64,000 bases of DNA from Brevibacillus panacihumi W25 (GTDB taxonomy: Bacteria > Bacillota > Bacilli > Brevibacillales > Brevibacillaceae), in NCBI RefSeq assembly GCF_000503775.1, contig NZ_KI629786.1:257501-321500 (forward strand), read 5' to 3'. The position numbers were made by a program, and so were the translations under genes. Below are positions 25,711 to 34,777 of this stretch, piece by piece. The first letter of the stretch is position 1, and each line of letters opens with the position of its first letter. Under the pieces are notes generated by a model that searched no databases, had not been told where the DNA came from, and saw nothing but the letters and a program-made list of their open reading frames with translations.

Positions 25711-26976
25711 ATGGGCTTTCTACAATTGCATCCCAACATACGCATACGCATTATCACTTCTTTTTTGACCCGTGTCGTCGGGACGATGATCTTTCCCTTT
25801 ATGGCGATTTACTTTTCCGACAAGCTGGGGCAGGCTTTGGCCGGATTTCTCTTATTCGCGACGATCTGCGCGCAGATCCTGACCAGCTTTTACGGGGGCT
25901 ATATCGCGGATCGCTGGGGTCGAAAAAAAGTGCTGGTCTACGGACAACTCATTCAATGCGGCGCCTTCACCATCATGACGTTGGCCAATTCGCCGCTTCT
26001 GGACTCTGCCTGGCTGACCTTCGTCATGATGCTTTTGCAAAGCGCCAGCAATGGTTTGATCAACCCCGCCGCTGACGCCATGCTGATCGATGTCAGCACC
26101 AAAGAAAACCGGACCTTTATGTACAGCATCAGCTATTGGGCTTCCAACCTGTCGATCGCCATCGGTTCCGTATTTGGCGGCCTTTACTTTGCAACGCATC
26201 GCTTTGAACTGCTGCTCGCGCTCACACTTGTCGGTTTTGTCACCCTGATCATTACTCGCTTTTTCATGCAGGAGTCGTATCAGCCTGCCCGGCAGACTTC
26301 TCTCCCCTCTGGCAGCAGGCTGCTGGTGGATTTGGTTAAGAGCTACAAGAAAGTGCTCCAGGATCGGCTCTTCCTCCTGTACTCACTCGGAGGACTCTTC
26401 ATTTTTGCTCTTGAGTTCCAGACTTCCAATTACATTGCCGTGCGCCTGTCGCAAGAGTTCCAGACACAGACCCTGCAACTTTTCGACTGGTTTGCCCTGG
26501 AAATCACCGGGATCAAGGTTTTTAGCCTGATTCAATTGGAAAACACCTTGCTGGTGGTGTGCCTGTCCTTGCTGGTGACCAAGCTGATCGGCAAAACACG
26601 CCCAGCCACTGCGATGTATATTGGAGCACTGCTGTACATCTTCGGCTACGCCGTCACCACGTACAGCAACTCCCTTTGGGTGATCGTCCTCACCATGTTT
26701 CTGGCAACTGTAGGAGAGTTGATGCATATTCCGACCCGGCAAACCTACCTGGCCGAGATCGTGCGCGACGATGCCAGAAGCTCGTACATGGCGGTAAATG
26801 GCCTCGTGCTCCAAGGGGCGAAGCTGAGTGGAGCCATCGGGATCAGCTTGGGCGCCTTTCTCCCCTCCTATGCCATGGCTTTATTATTCGCGGGATTGGG
26901 TGTCATGGGCTTATTGCTCGTCCGCCTCGTGGTTCACCGTTTGGAGCGGGAGAATATCAAAAAGGAAGCTGCTTGA
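25711..26976 (+). CDS. MFS transporter next to the SgrR-like regulator
   Basis: A 421-residue major facilitator with 12 predicted helices. The loop 2-3 motif is present as GGYIADRWGRKKVLV, and the order of helices fits a drug or sugar exporter. In several bacteria an SgrR-type regulator sits beside an MFS exporter (SetA-like), and the same arrangement here suggests an export pair; the substrate is unknown. The ATG at 25711 is chosen because AAAGGAGAG lies eight bases upstream, rather than the in-frame ATG six bases earlier. Confidence 0.88.
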   Translation: MGFLQLHPNIRIRIITSFLTRVVGTMIFPFMAIYFSDKLGQALAGFLLFATICAQILTSFYGGYIADRWGRKKVLVYGQLIQCGAFTIMTLANSPLLDSAWLTFVMMLLQSASNGLINPAADAMLIDVSTKENRTFMYSISYWASNLSIAIGSVFGGLYFATHRFELLLALTLVGFVTLIITRFFMQESYQPARQTSLPSGSRLLVDLVKSYKKVLQDRLFLLYSLGGLFIFALEFQTSNYIAVRLSQEFQTQTLQLFDWFALEITGIKVFSLIQLENTLLVVCLSLLVTKLIGKTRPATAMYIGALLYIFGYAVTTYSNSLWVIVLTMFLATVGELMHIPTRQTYLAEIVRDDARSSYMAVNGLVLQGAKLSGAIGISLGAFLPSYAMALLFAGLGVMGLLLVRLVVHRLERENIKKEAA

Positions 26977-27000
26977 CAGTCGAGCAGCTTCCTTCCTTTG
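26959..27000. terminator. Bidirectional terminator after the MFS gene
   Basis: A 10-bp perfect stem GGAAGCTGCT/AGCAGCTTCC (26964-26973, 26983-26992) flanked by T-rich sequence on the plus strand and five T on the minus strand. It serves the convergent MFS and GDYXXLXY genes. Confidence 0.85.
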
Positions 27001-27003
27001 TTT

Positions 27004-29139
27004 TTACTGATTAGCCAAGCTTTCCAGAATGGCGTCTCCCTTTTTGCCAACCTTTACATACGCAAACCTGGCATTTCTTTCGACTTCCAGGCCGGTGCCT
27101 TCCGGGACAAAATAACTTTCGATCCCGTACTCCACCTGTGTCGAGCCAAGCGTCGTTCCATTGATGATGACATCGTCAGGCTGTGCCTGATATTCGCGGT
27201 TCCAGACACCGTCCAACTCGTAGTAACCACTGTACCCGTACACACCATCTGCCTGTTTTCGCAATACGACACGAATGTTTTTACCATGCTGCAGATCCTC
27301 GCTGTCCAATCTGGAGATCGTGTACCCCAGCTGGACGTAGTCGCCTTGCAACAGGGAGCGCGGATCGACCGGCTGCAGCTCCAGCTTGACGAGCGTGCCT
27401 TGCGCCAGAATGGTCTCGCTGCTCCAGACCTGGTAGCCGACAATCACCAATTGAAGCAGGATGACTGGTACGAGCAGCAGGCGTTTCATGGCAACAATCG
27501 GCGGCTTTTCCGACGTCCCTTCGTATTTTGCACGACGATCCAGCCACCCGCTGACAGCGAAAAATACGAGGCTCAACAGTAAGAGACTGAGCGACTTGTG
27601 CAACAGGCTCCAGACAAAGTCGTAGTATTTCATTGCGAGAAACGCAAACCAAAATGCGAGTGTAATCCCAAATTCCCAGCTTCCCCGCTGACGCTGCAAC
27701 GTCCAGTACAGCAAAAAGGTACTGAGAGCAAAAAAGCCCAGGTTGGAGACCAGAAGGAGCGTCCCGTGATCAGACCATTCCGTCAGCAGCAGCAGGAAGA
27801 ACAGAGCGTAGCTTAACGATGTGTTGCGCAGTACCGGCGAACCCCGCCACAGGACATACATCCCCATCTGAAACACGAACAGCAGCAGCATGACCCACTC
27901 ATGCGGAAATATGTCAGTCAACTCGATGCCAAGCACGACGAGGAAGGTAAACTGCGTCAGCAGCCTCCCTGCTACGCTCGGAAGGATGAACCACACCACT
28001 CCTGCGACTGCTAGAAAAAGTATCCAGATCCCGCTTTCCAAAAAAATCGACGAGGATGCTCCCATCAGATACCCCATCATCAGCAGGGTATAGCGAACCG
28101 TAGCATTCATCCCTTTATACAGGACGACCGGACCCAAAAAGCCGACCACGGAAAGAAAAAAGGTGAAGTAGAGCACCGCAGTCGAATCCGTAAACACCAG
28201 AAACATGAATCCCGTGATCGAGACCGAGGCGATCAGGGAAGCCACTGTGGTGACGAGCACCATGAAAGCCTCCTGAAAAAAACGGAACCACATGCTCTCG
28301 TGGCGATTGGAGGATTTGAGCCATTTGATTGCCACAACCGCTCCCCATACAAGCAGCCCGGCTACCAGCAGACTGAGGGCAAAAAACCCTTCGGAGTAAT
28401 ACTCGGCCATGTACCAGAAGAAGTTGGCAATGACAAACAATGCGAGGAAAGCCGATTTGGCCACCAGCAAACCGCGGTTAGGCATCCATTTCAAAAACAG
28501 AAAGAACAAGGCCGCACCAGTCAGCATGTAGAGAAGCTCCGGGAAGGGGCCGTATACGTCTACGAAAGAAGAGCAAAAAAGAGCGAGACAGAAGACGGCA
28601 AAGGACAAGTATTGAATCGCCCTGGATCGCAGGCGCTGGGTATACGCCAACCAGAAAAGAATAAAATCCAAAAGGCCGATGATCCAAAAGGTCATGAACC
28701 ACCAGGCATCCTCCCGTGCGACATGCACGACTGAGGGATCGAGGAAAAACCAAAGGGCCAGGTGTGCCAGCACAAAACTGATGACATAAAAGGGCTGGTA
28801 GCGCGTCAGGAACGAAAAGAGCAGGCTCGGAATCAGCCAAACGACAAACAGCATGTAGCTGTCAGCATGGGAATTATAAATTTGCCCCAGCAAGGCGACA
28901 CTGACGCCGAATGAAAGACAGCCCGCGAGCAACAGCCAGTTGCTGATAAACGAATGCCTTTTCAACAGGTAAGCGACCAGGTAGGATACCAGATAAAAGA
29001 GAACCAGTACCGATACGCTGATCCCGATTTTGCCCCAGCGATCCAACGCAGGCCAGTTCGAAGCGAAAAAATACAAGAGTGCAGACAGAAGCAGTGAAAT
29101 CGCAAGCAAATATCCTAGACGTACGACGTTGCCGTTCAT
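27004..29139 (-). CDS. Large DUF2157-like/GDYXXLXY membrane protein
   Basis: A 711-residue protein of about 16-18 membrane helices followed, from about residue 560, by a C-terminal domain exposed outside the membrane. That domain contains QPVDPRSLLQGDYVQLGY, the GDYXXLXY signature, and ends in KVGKKGDAILESLANQ. The N-terminal region (LLSALLYFFASNWPALDRWGKIG) resembles DUF2157. The parts are often separate genes in other bacteria and are fused here. No biochemical role is established for either family. The ATG at 29139 follows AAAGGAGTGATCGGA; an upstream in-frame GTG lies within that site. Confidence 0.85.
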   Translation of the reverse strand: MNGNVVRLGYLLAISLLLSALLYFFASNWPALDRWGKIGISVSVLVLFYLVSYLVAYLLKRHSFISNWLLLAGCLSFGVSVALLGQIYNSHADSYMLFVVWLIPSLLFSFLTRYQPFYVISFVLAHLALWFFLDPSVVHVAREDAWWFMTFWIIGLLDFILFWLAYTQRLRSRAIQYLSFAVFCLALFCSSFVDVYGPFPELLYMLTGAALFFLFLKWMPNRGLLVAKSAFLALFVIANFFWYMAEYYSEGFFALSLLVAGLLVWGAVVAIKWLKSSNRHESMWFRFFQEAFMVLVTTVASLIASVSITGFMFLVFTDSTAVLYFTFFLSVVGFLGPVVLYKGMNATVRYTLLMMGYLMGASSSIFLESGIWILFLAVAGVVWFILPSVAGRLLTQFTFLVVLGIELTDIFPHEWVMLLLFVFQMGMYVLWRGSPVLRNTSLSYALFFLLLLTEWSDHGTLLLVSNLGFFALSTFLLYWTLQRQRGSWEFGITLAFWFAFLAMKYYDFVWSLLHKSLSLLLLSLVFFAVSGWLDRRAKYEGTSEKPPIVAMKRLLLVPVILLQLVIVGYQVWSSETILAQGTLVKLELQPVDPRSLLQGDYVQLGYTISRLDSEDLQHGKNIRVVLRKQADGVYGYSGYYELDGVWNREYQAQPDDVIINGTTLGSTQVEYGIESYFVPEGTGLEVERNARFAYVKVGKKGDAILESLANQ

Positions 29140-29198
29140 TCCGATCACTCCTTTCCTCCTGTAATGCGAGCACCCTCATTATATTCTTATTCTTACCT

Positions 29199-29233
29199 AA
29201 AAAAGAAGAGGCTGCAAAAAACACAGCCTCTTC
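29199..29233 (-). terminator. Terminator of the mazG-rqcP unit
   Basis: On the minus strand GAAGAGGCTG/CAGCCTCTTC is a perfect 10-bp stem followed by six T, 13 bp past the rqcP stop. Confidence 0.88.
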
Positions 29234-29245
29234 CTTCTCATCGCC

Positions 29246-29539
29246 TTATCCCTTGATGTAGGCATCTTCTTCTTTTTCGTCGCGCGGCACAGGTACTTCT
29301 CCCAATACGCGATACAGAGATGCTGCCTCTTCCTTGCGCGGATTTTCCTTGATATCCTCAACCTGCACGGTCACGATCTTCTGACCGAAGCGAATCGCCA
29401 GCTTGTCGCCGATTTTGACATTGCTGGATGCCTTGGCGGGGCGATCATTGATTTCCACCCGCGCTTTGTCGCACACCTCTTTTGCCAGCGTACGCCGTTT
29501 GATCAGGCGTGATACTTTCAGATATTTATCCAGTCTCAC
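29246..29539 (-). CDS. rqcP: S4-domain ribosome quality-control protein RqcP
   Basis: A 97-residue protein with an Hsp15-type S4 RNA-binding domain (MRLDKYLKVSRLIKRRTLAK, then KASSNVKIGDKLAIRFGQKIVTVQV). The B. subtilis ortholog (YabO) is RqcP, which binds the stalled 50S subunit and helps RqcH add alanine tails. The start codon is GTG and overlaps the mazG stop by one base (TAGTG), so the pair is co-translated. It carries an acidic C-terminal extension. Confidence 0.93.
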   Translation of the reverse strand: MRLDKYLKVSRLIKRRTLAKEVCDKARVEINDRPAKASSNVKIGDKLAIRFGQKIVTVQVEDIKENPRKEEAASLYRVLGEVPVPRDEKEEDAYIKG

Positions 29540-31029
29540 TACATTTCTCCCCCTTTTTCACGGTGCTTGGCTTCCTCCCACCACTTGTCCATCTCCTGCA
29601 GGTCCGTCTCCTCGAAGGAGCGTCCTGCCTCTTTCAATTTGCTTTCGATATAGGAAAAACGCCGTTTGAATTTCTTGTTGGTCATCGCGAGTGCTTCTTC
29701 CGGGTCGAGCTTGAGAAAACGCGCCAGGTTGACGACGGCGAAAAGCAGATCGCCCAGCTCTTCTGCCCGATCTCGCTCGGATGCTTCCCGCAGCTCGCGG
29801 TACTCCTCTTCGATCTTGCCGTAAACATCTGCCACATCGTCCCAGTCAAAACCGATCTGGGCAGCTTTCTTCTGCAGCTTGTAGGCGTACATCAATGCCG
29901 GCAAGTCGCGCGGAATGCCAGCCAATTGCGATTGGTTGGCCACTTCAATGCCCTTCGCTGCCTTTTCCTGCGCCTTGATCTCCTGCCAGTTGGCAAGGGC
30001 TTCTACAGCATCATCGGCATGTTTTTCGCCAAATACATGCGGGTGACGGCGAACCAGCTTTTCATTCAGTCCGGCGACGACATCCTCCACGGTGAAATAG
30101 CCATCCTCAGCAGCCATTTGCGAGTGAAGCATGATCTGCATCAACAAATCGCCCAATTCCTCGCACATCGCATCCGGATCCTCATCGTCTATGGTCTCGA
30201 GGACTTCATAGGTTTCTTCGATCAGGTTTTTGCGGATACTCTGATGCGTCTGCTCGCGATCCCACGGGCAGCCTTCCGGACTGCGCAGAATCGCCACGAT
30301 CTCCTTCAGATACGAAAACTGCCGGTACCAGATCCGCTCTTCTCGCGCTGGCGGCACATAGACCAATGACAGGTTCCCGAAGTGATCGAGACGATCCAAT
30401 TCGTAAAGCGGAACCGTCTCGATCCGCTCCTGACCCGCCACGCCGACCGCCGTCGCTGCGGTCACCGGGGAATCATCAGGCAGGACCTCCATCAGCGTCA
30501 GTTTGACATCGGACGCGATCATCGCATCGTATACTTGCGCAATGATGGTATGTAAGCCAGGTGATACTTCATCTGTCTTGAGCGCTGTACCGTCCAGCAG
30601 GGCAAATCCTTCGATCGGATCGATTTTCAACCGTGCAAACAGAGGATCGAGAAAGCTTTGCCCACCCATGATCTCGATCTGGACACCCTGAGCATCCCCT
30701 TTTTCCAGCAAGAGCTGTACCGTACGCTCTGCTACAAGCGGATGACCGGGAACAGCATAGACAATATCGCCGTCCTTTTCCGCAGCCGCTAACAATTGCC
30801 GGACAATCTCCTCATACACCTCAGCAAAGGAATCGTACTGCTCGTAGACATCATCATAGGAGGCAAAAGCGACTCCCTCTGCTGCCAATTGCCCAACGAC
30901 AGGGTGTTCACGGGTCCGCAGGAAAAGGTTTTTGGCCTCTTTCAGCTTGCGGTAGATACCATACGGCAGTTGGTCGAGATCTCCTGCCCCCAAGCCCAAT
31001 ATCGTGATCGAACTTTTCTTTTTATCCAC
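29539..31029 (-). CDS. mazG: Bifunctional tetrapyrrole methylase / MazG pyrophosphohydrolase
   Basis: A 496-residue YabN-type fusion. Residues 1-225 form a tetrapyrrole (SAM-dependent) methylase-like domain (ITILGLGAGDLDQLPYGI, then VYAVPGHPLVAERTV), and the rest is a MazG domain that hydrolyses nucleoside triphosphates to monophosphates (CPWDREQTHQSIRKNLIEE, with ELGDLLMQIMLHSQ, and a second EELGDLLFAVVNLARFL). The GTG start has AAGGAG nine bases upstream. It lies 13 bp after the SpoVB-like gene. Confidence 0.95.
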   Translation of the reverse strand: MDKKKSSITILGLGAGDLDQLPYGIYRKLKEAKNLFLRTREHPVVGQLAAEGVAFASYDDVYEQYDSFAEVYEEIVRQLLAAAEKDGDIVYAVPGHPLVAERTVQLLLEKGDAQGVQIEIMGGQSFLDPLFARLKIDPIEGFALLDGTALKTDEVSPGLHTIIAQVYDAMIASDVKLTLMEVLPDDSPVTAATAVGVAGQERIETVPLYELDRLDHFGNLSLVYVPPAREERIWYRQFSYLKEIVAILRSPEGCPWDREQTHQSIRKNLIEETYEVLETIDDEDPDAMCEELGDLLMQIMLHSQMAAEDGYFTVEDVVAGLNEKLVRRHPHVFGEKHADDAVEALANWQEIKAQEKAAKGIEVANQSQLAGIPRDLPALMYAYKLQKKAAQIGFDWDDVADVYGKIEEEYRELREASERDRAEELGDLLFAVVNLARFLKLDPEEALAMTNKKFKRRFSYIESKLKEAGRSFEETDLQEMDKWWEEAKHREKGGEM

Positions 31030-31042
31030 TCGTCACATCTCC

Positions 31043-32722
31043 TTATGCGTTCTCGACATGGTCCTTGCTGGGCGGCAACAGCCGCAAGCGGGTGAGGAAT
31101 GCGGAGATACGCTTCCCTTTGGGCAAATAGAGAATGTCTCCTCTGGTCAAGCCGCCTGTCTTCAACAACGCCAACAGATAGACGAGGGCCCCTGCTCCAA
31201 CAGCTATCAGACCGACCAGAGTATGGAACAGGCGCTCTGATTTGATTACCCCGCCCAAAAGCGCATAGCCTCCCCATTCCACCACCAGGACGACCACTGC
31301 CATCACCAGCACGGACAAGAAGGGCCTGAGCGCTGTCTGGCGCCAACTGATCTTCGCTCCTGTATATTTTTTCACGCCAAGTACATTGAGGCCCATCGCC
31401 ACGAAGTAAGCCAATACCGTAGACAAAGCGGCACCTGTAATGCCCCAGAAGGGCACGAGCAACAGGTTGAACACCAGCTTGACCACGACCCCAATCAGCA
31501 AATTGCGGGCAGGGCGCATGACTCTGCCTAAGCCTTGCAGAATTCCGGCGCTGGCGATGCTTAATGTAGCGAACGCGATCGTCAGGGACTGCACCGCAAT
31601 CGCCTGCGTCCCATTGCTGTCCCCGTACAGCATAACGTTTACAGGTTCCGCCAGCAAAGCCAGTCCGACTGATGCCGGAAGCCCCAACAAAAAGGTGAGG
31701 CGAATCGCAATCTCGGAACGCGTCGCAATCAACTGATGCTGGCGCTGAGCTGCAGCTTCGCTAATCGCCGGAACCAATGCCAGCGAGAGAGACGTCGCAA
31801 AAAAGGTGCCAAACTGAATCAGCGGCTGACTGCGGTCGAACGCGCCCTTCATCACCTTCGCCAAATGCTCTTCCATCCCGCTCCACTGCAGCATGTTGAT
31901 AACAGTTATCGAATCGACCAGGGGGATCAGCGGCAGCACCAATGCACCAATGCAGATGGGCAGCGCATACCGCAACAGACTTGCGAGCACCTGACGATTG
32001 CTCCACGTAGGGTTGTTCTCGGATGTAGCATCGCCCTCATCCGCTGGTGTGTCGGCGTACAGGGCAGGATTGTTCTTTTTATCACGGCGCCAATACCACA
32101 AGAGGACGAGCACTGCCGCAACTCCCCCAGGAAAGGCAGCGAAGACAGCCCCTGTACCCGCGAGGTAAGCATCTTCATGGATATACATCGCCCAGTAAGC
32201 AGCCAGCAGAATGAAAACAACCCGAATCAATTGCTCCATGACTTGGGAGACGCCCGTCGGCATCATGTTTTGATGTCCCTGAAAATAACCGCGCAGAATC
32301 GCTACCATCGGCAGCAGCGGCAGCGACCATGCAACTGCTCGAAGCGGTGTAGTCAGGTGATCGTCACCCATGAAATCCGCAATATACGGTGCTCCGCCAA
32401 ATAAAAGCAGGAAGAAAAAGAGCCCCAGAATCAATAAAGCGATGCTGGCGACGCGAAAGGACCTGCGTGCTCCCTGCACATCCCCGATCGCCGTGCGCTC
32501 CGAAACAATCTTGGAAATCGCGATCGGAAAGCCCGCTGTAGCCAGAATCAACAGGGTGGTATACAACGGGTAGACCTGCATATAAACGTACAAACCGATA
32601 TCGCCGGCAATATTTTGATACGGAATGCGGTATACCGCTCCTAAAAGTTTGGAGACGAGACCGGCAACCCCAAGAATTGCGGCGCCTTTCACAAACAGTA
32701 AAGATGTCTTTTCCTGAGCCAT
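31043..32722 (-). CDS. yabM: SpoVB/YabM-like polysaccharide flippase
   Basis: A 559-residue MATE-like (MOP superfamily) protein with about 14 helices. The N-terminus (FVKGAAILGVAGLVSKLLGAVYRIP) is typical of SpoVB and YabM, which flip lipid-linked cell-wall precursors or other polysaccharides across the membrane. Its place between spoVT and mazG is that of yabM in B. subtilis. The ATG at 32722 has GAGAGGAG upstream at a longish 13 bases; a TTG in the ribosome-binding site is a poorer start. Confidence 0.9.
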   Translation of the reverse strand: MAQEKTSLLFVKGAAILGVAGLVSKLLGAVYRIPYQNIAGDIGLYVYMQVYPLYTTLLILATAGFPIAISKIVSERTAIGDVQGARRSFRVASIALLILGLFFFLLLFGGAPYIADFMGDDHLTTPLRAVAWSLPLLPMVAILRGYFQGHQNMMPTGVSQVMEQLIRVVFILLAAYWAMYIHEDAYLAGTGAVFAAFPGGVAAVLVLLWYWRRDKKNNPALYADTPADEGDATSENNPTWSNRQVLASLLRYALPICIGALVLPLIPLVDSITVINMLQWSGMEEHLAKVMKGAFDRSQPLIQFGTFFATSLSLALVPAISEAAAQRQHQLIATRSEIAIRLTFLLGLPASVGLALLAEPVNVMLYGDSNGTQAIAVQSLTIAFATLSIASAGILQGLGRVMRPARNLLIGVVVKLVFNLLLVPFWGITGAALSTVLAYFVAMGLNVLGVKKYTGAKISWRQTALRPFLSVLVMAVVVLVVEWGGYALLGGVIKSERLFHTLVGLIAVGAGALVYLLALLKTGGLTRGDILYLPKGKRISAFLTRLRLLPPSKDHVENA

Positions 32723-32813
32723 AAACGTGAATGTTCTCCTCTCCAACCAGAAACTTCGTTCATTATATCACATGCCTTTGCGTAAGAAAAAAAGGCCAGG
32801 CACGGTCTGTATA

Positions 32814-32848
32814 CAAAAAAGCAGCCCCGCGCATAAGAGGGCTGCTTC
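32814..32848 (-). terminator. Terminator of spoVT
   Basis: On the minus strand AAGCAGCC/GGCTGCTT forms an 8-bp stem followed by six T. It lies 22 bp past the spoVT stop and separates it from yabM. Confidence 0.85.
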
Positions 32849-32869
32849 TTTGTGATACAGGCCAAAAAC

Positions 32870-33412
32870 CTACTGCTCCATCTGCTTCGCAAGGAAGCCA
32901 GCTGCTGTCTCGGCCATCTTCATTTCGAGATCACTCATTTTGGTCGATTCATTCTTATTCAGAAGAATGACAGACCCGATAGGATCACCGCCTGCGACAA
33001 TCGGTGCGACAACGAAAGAACCGTAAGTCTCACTGACATCACGACAAATCTCATACGTTCCAGCATTTTTCTCCAACCGCGTTTTGCGTTCCTCCAGGCT
33101 CTTCTCTACAATGCTGCCAATCGATTTTTCCAGATATTCCTTCTTGGAAGCCCCAGCTACTGCGATTACGCTGTCTCGGTCTGAAATCAACACAGTATGG
33201 TTCAAGCTCTCGTACAGAGAGTCAGCGTATTCTTTTGCAAAATCACCAAGTTCTCCAATGGGCGAATACTTCTTGAGAATGACTTCTCCGTCACGGTCCA
33301 CGAAAATCTCAAGCGGGTCCCCTTCACGAATGCGCAGTGTACGGCGAATCTCCTTAGGAATCACGACCCTACCGAGGTCGTCAATTCGACGAACGATACC
33401 AGTTGCTTTCAT
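32870..33412 (-). CDS. spoVT: Stage V sporulation regulator SpoVT
   Basis: A 180-residue forespore regulator. The N-terminal AbrB swapped-hairpin domain (MKATGIVRRIDDLGRVVIPKEIRRTLRI) binds DNA and the C-terminal GAF domain (about 57-178) senses an unknown signal. SpoVT tunes sigma-G-dependent genes, including sasp and germination genes. The ATG at 33412 is set by homology; the frame is open upstream but unrelated. It has its own terminator. Confidence 0.97.
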   Translation of the reverse strand: MKATGIVRRIDDLGRVVIPKEIRRTLRIREGDPLEIFVDRDGEVILKKYSPIGELGDFAKEYADSLYESLNHTVLISDRDSVIAVAGASKKEYLEKSIGSIVEKSLEERKTRLEKNAGTYEICRDVSETYGSFVVAPIVAGGDPIGSVILLNKNESTKMSDLEMKMAETAAGFLAKQMEQ

Positions 33413-33624
33413 GTCTTGTTGCCTCGCTTTCCTAAGAGAAGTGGGTAGTGAATAGGTGCTTGGTGGTTGGATACCTGTATTTTTTCCTGAAATTCTAATT
33501 TTACCTATGCGTATGGGCAGCAACTTTTTCCTTTTTTTCCAGCCTTTTCTCGGTTACTCTCCCCCGGGCGGTAGCGAGTGAGTATAGTATTTGTTCCCGT
33601 TTCAGGAATATGCGAGAAAACGGA

Positions 33625-33659
33625 AAAACAGGGAGTTATGTTCACCCCCTGTTTTTCTG
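33625..33659. terminator. Bidirectional-looking terminator after the PrsA-like gene
   Basis: AAAAACAGGG (33625-33634) pairs with CCCTGTTTTT (33648-33657), giving T-runs in both directions. It begins right after the PrsA-like gene. Confidence 0.8.
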
Positions 33660-33660
33660 A

Positions 33661-34743
33661 TTACTTCGTAGCCGGTTGTTTTGGCTCAGGAATATGGTAA
33701 GCGACGACCAGCTTGTCCAGCTCGCTGTTGCTAAACGTATCGTATGCTCTCTCGAGGGCAACTCCGCGGAGTTGTTCCTTCATCTCATCAAAGGTTTTTT
33801 CCTTGCGGTTTTCCACTTTCACGATGTGGTAGCCGTAATTTGTTTTTACAGGAGGTCCTACTTCTCCGATCGGTTGTTTCAAAGCAGCCTCTTTGAATTC
33901 TGGCACCCATTGCGTCACCATGGTATCTGCATATAGACCGCCGTTCTCTTTACTGCCTGGGTCATCGGTGAATTCTGTAGCCAGCTTGGCAAAGTCTTCT
34001 CCTTTTTTCAGACGAGCTTCCAGGTCTTGTACCAGCTTCAAAGCTTCTTCTTCTGAGCGGCTCTCGGTGGAGATCAGGATGTGGCGCACGGAAGCAACGG
34101 TCCGGTTCGCCGGATCCAGAGCATCGTATTCTTTCTTGAGCTCAGGATCGCCGATCTCTTTTTTCAGAACATTGATCGAATTATTGATAATGGTCATCTG
34201 GTCGACGATTATCTCTTTCGATACAGCTTGCCCTTCCATGAACTTGTCAAATTTGGCCTCGTCCTTTCCAAAGAACGCCAGGTATTGCCCTTTGATTTTT
34301 TCAAAGGTTTGTTCTGCCATATCCTTGGATTCCTTCTTGACGGCGTCATCTGCGCGGTCAGACAGGATCTTGGTTGCAGTATACTCGCGGGCAAACGCTT
34401 TGAGCTCGTCTTTGCCTGCAACCTCGATCATGCCGCCTTGCTGCGGGTTCATGAAATTGATGACACGCAAGAACGTCTCGAACTCCTTGCCTGTCATCTT
34501 GCCGCCCTGATACTCCACAATGGTCGCATCAGGTTCAACGGTAAACGGCATATCGAGCTTCGGGAATTGGGCAAGCGGATCGTTAGGATCTTCTGCCTGC
34601 TGTCCGTTTTTCCCCGCATACGTCTGATTGGACGGCGTATTGCCAGCACCTTGTTCATTTTCTTTTGCATTCCCGCATCCGGTCAACAAGGCAAATGTCA
34701 ATGCAACTGAAGATAGAATCGCCAAAGAACGGTTCATTTTCAT
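33661..34743 (-). CDS. PrsA-like peptidyl-prolyl isomerase lipoprotein
   Basis: A 360-residue exported lipoprotein: signal peptide with lipobox LTGC, a SurA/PrsA-type helical chaperone region, and one parvulin domain with VRHILISTESRSEEEA, ATEFTDDPGSKENGGLY and PPVKTNYGYHIVKVENR. It likely folds secreted proteins at the outer face of the membrane. It lies 34 bp after mfd and probably shares its transcript. The ATG at 34743 follows AAAGGAGATC. B. subtilis has no such gene here; its prsA is elsewhere. Catalytic activity is inferred. Confidence 0.93.
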   Translation of the reverse strand: MKMNRSLAILSSVALTFALLTGCGNAKENEQGAGNTPSNQTYAGKNGQQAEDPNDPLAQFPKLDMPFTVEPDATIVEYQGGKMTGKEFETFLRVINFMNPQQGGMIEVAGKDELKAFAREYTATKILSDRADDAVKKESKDMAEQTFEKIKGQYLAFFGKDEAKFDKFMEGQAVSKEIIVDQMTIINNSINVLKKEIGDPELKKEYDALDPANRTVASVRHILISTESRSEEEALKLVQDLEARLKKGEDFAKLATEFTDDPGSKENGGLYADTMVTQWVPEFKEAALKQPIGEVGPPVKTNYGYHIVKVENRKEKTFDEMKEQLRGVALERAYDTFSNSELDKLVVAYHIPEPKQPATK

Positions 34744-34777
34744 CGTTTGGATCTCCTTTTCCGGCAAGCTCGCAGTC

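Noticed and set aside
33413-33523. A sigma-G promoter before spoVT
   Set aside because: I looked for GNATR-N18-CATNNTA upstream of the start and found no acceptable pair.
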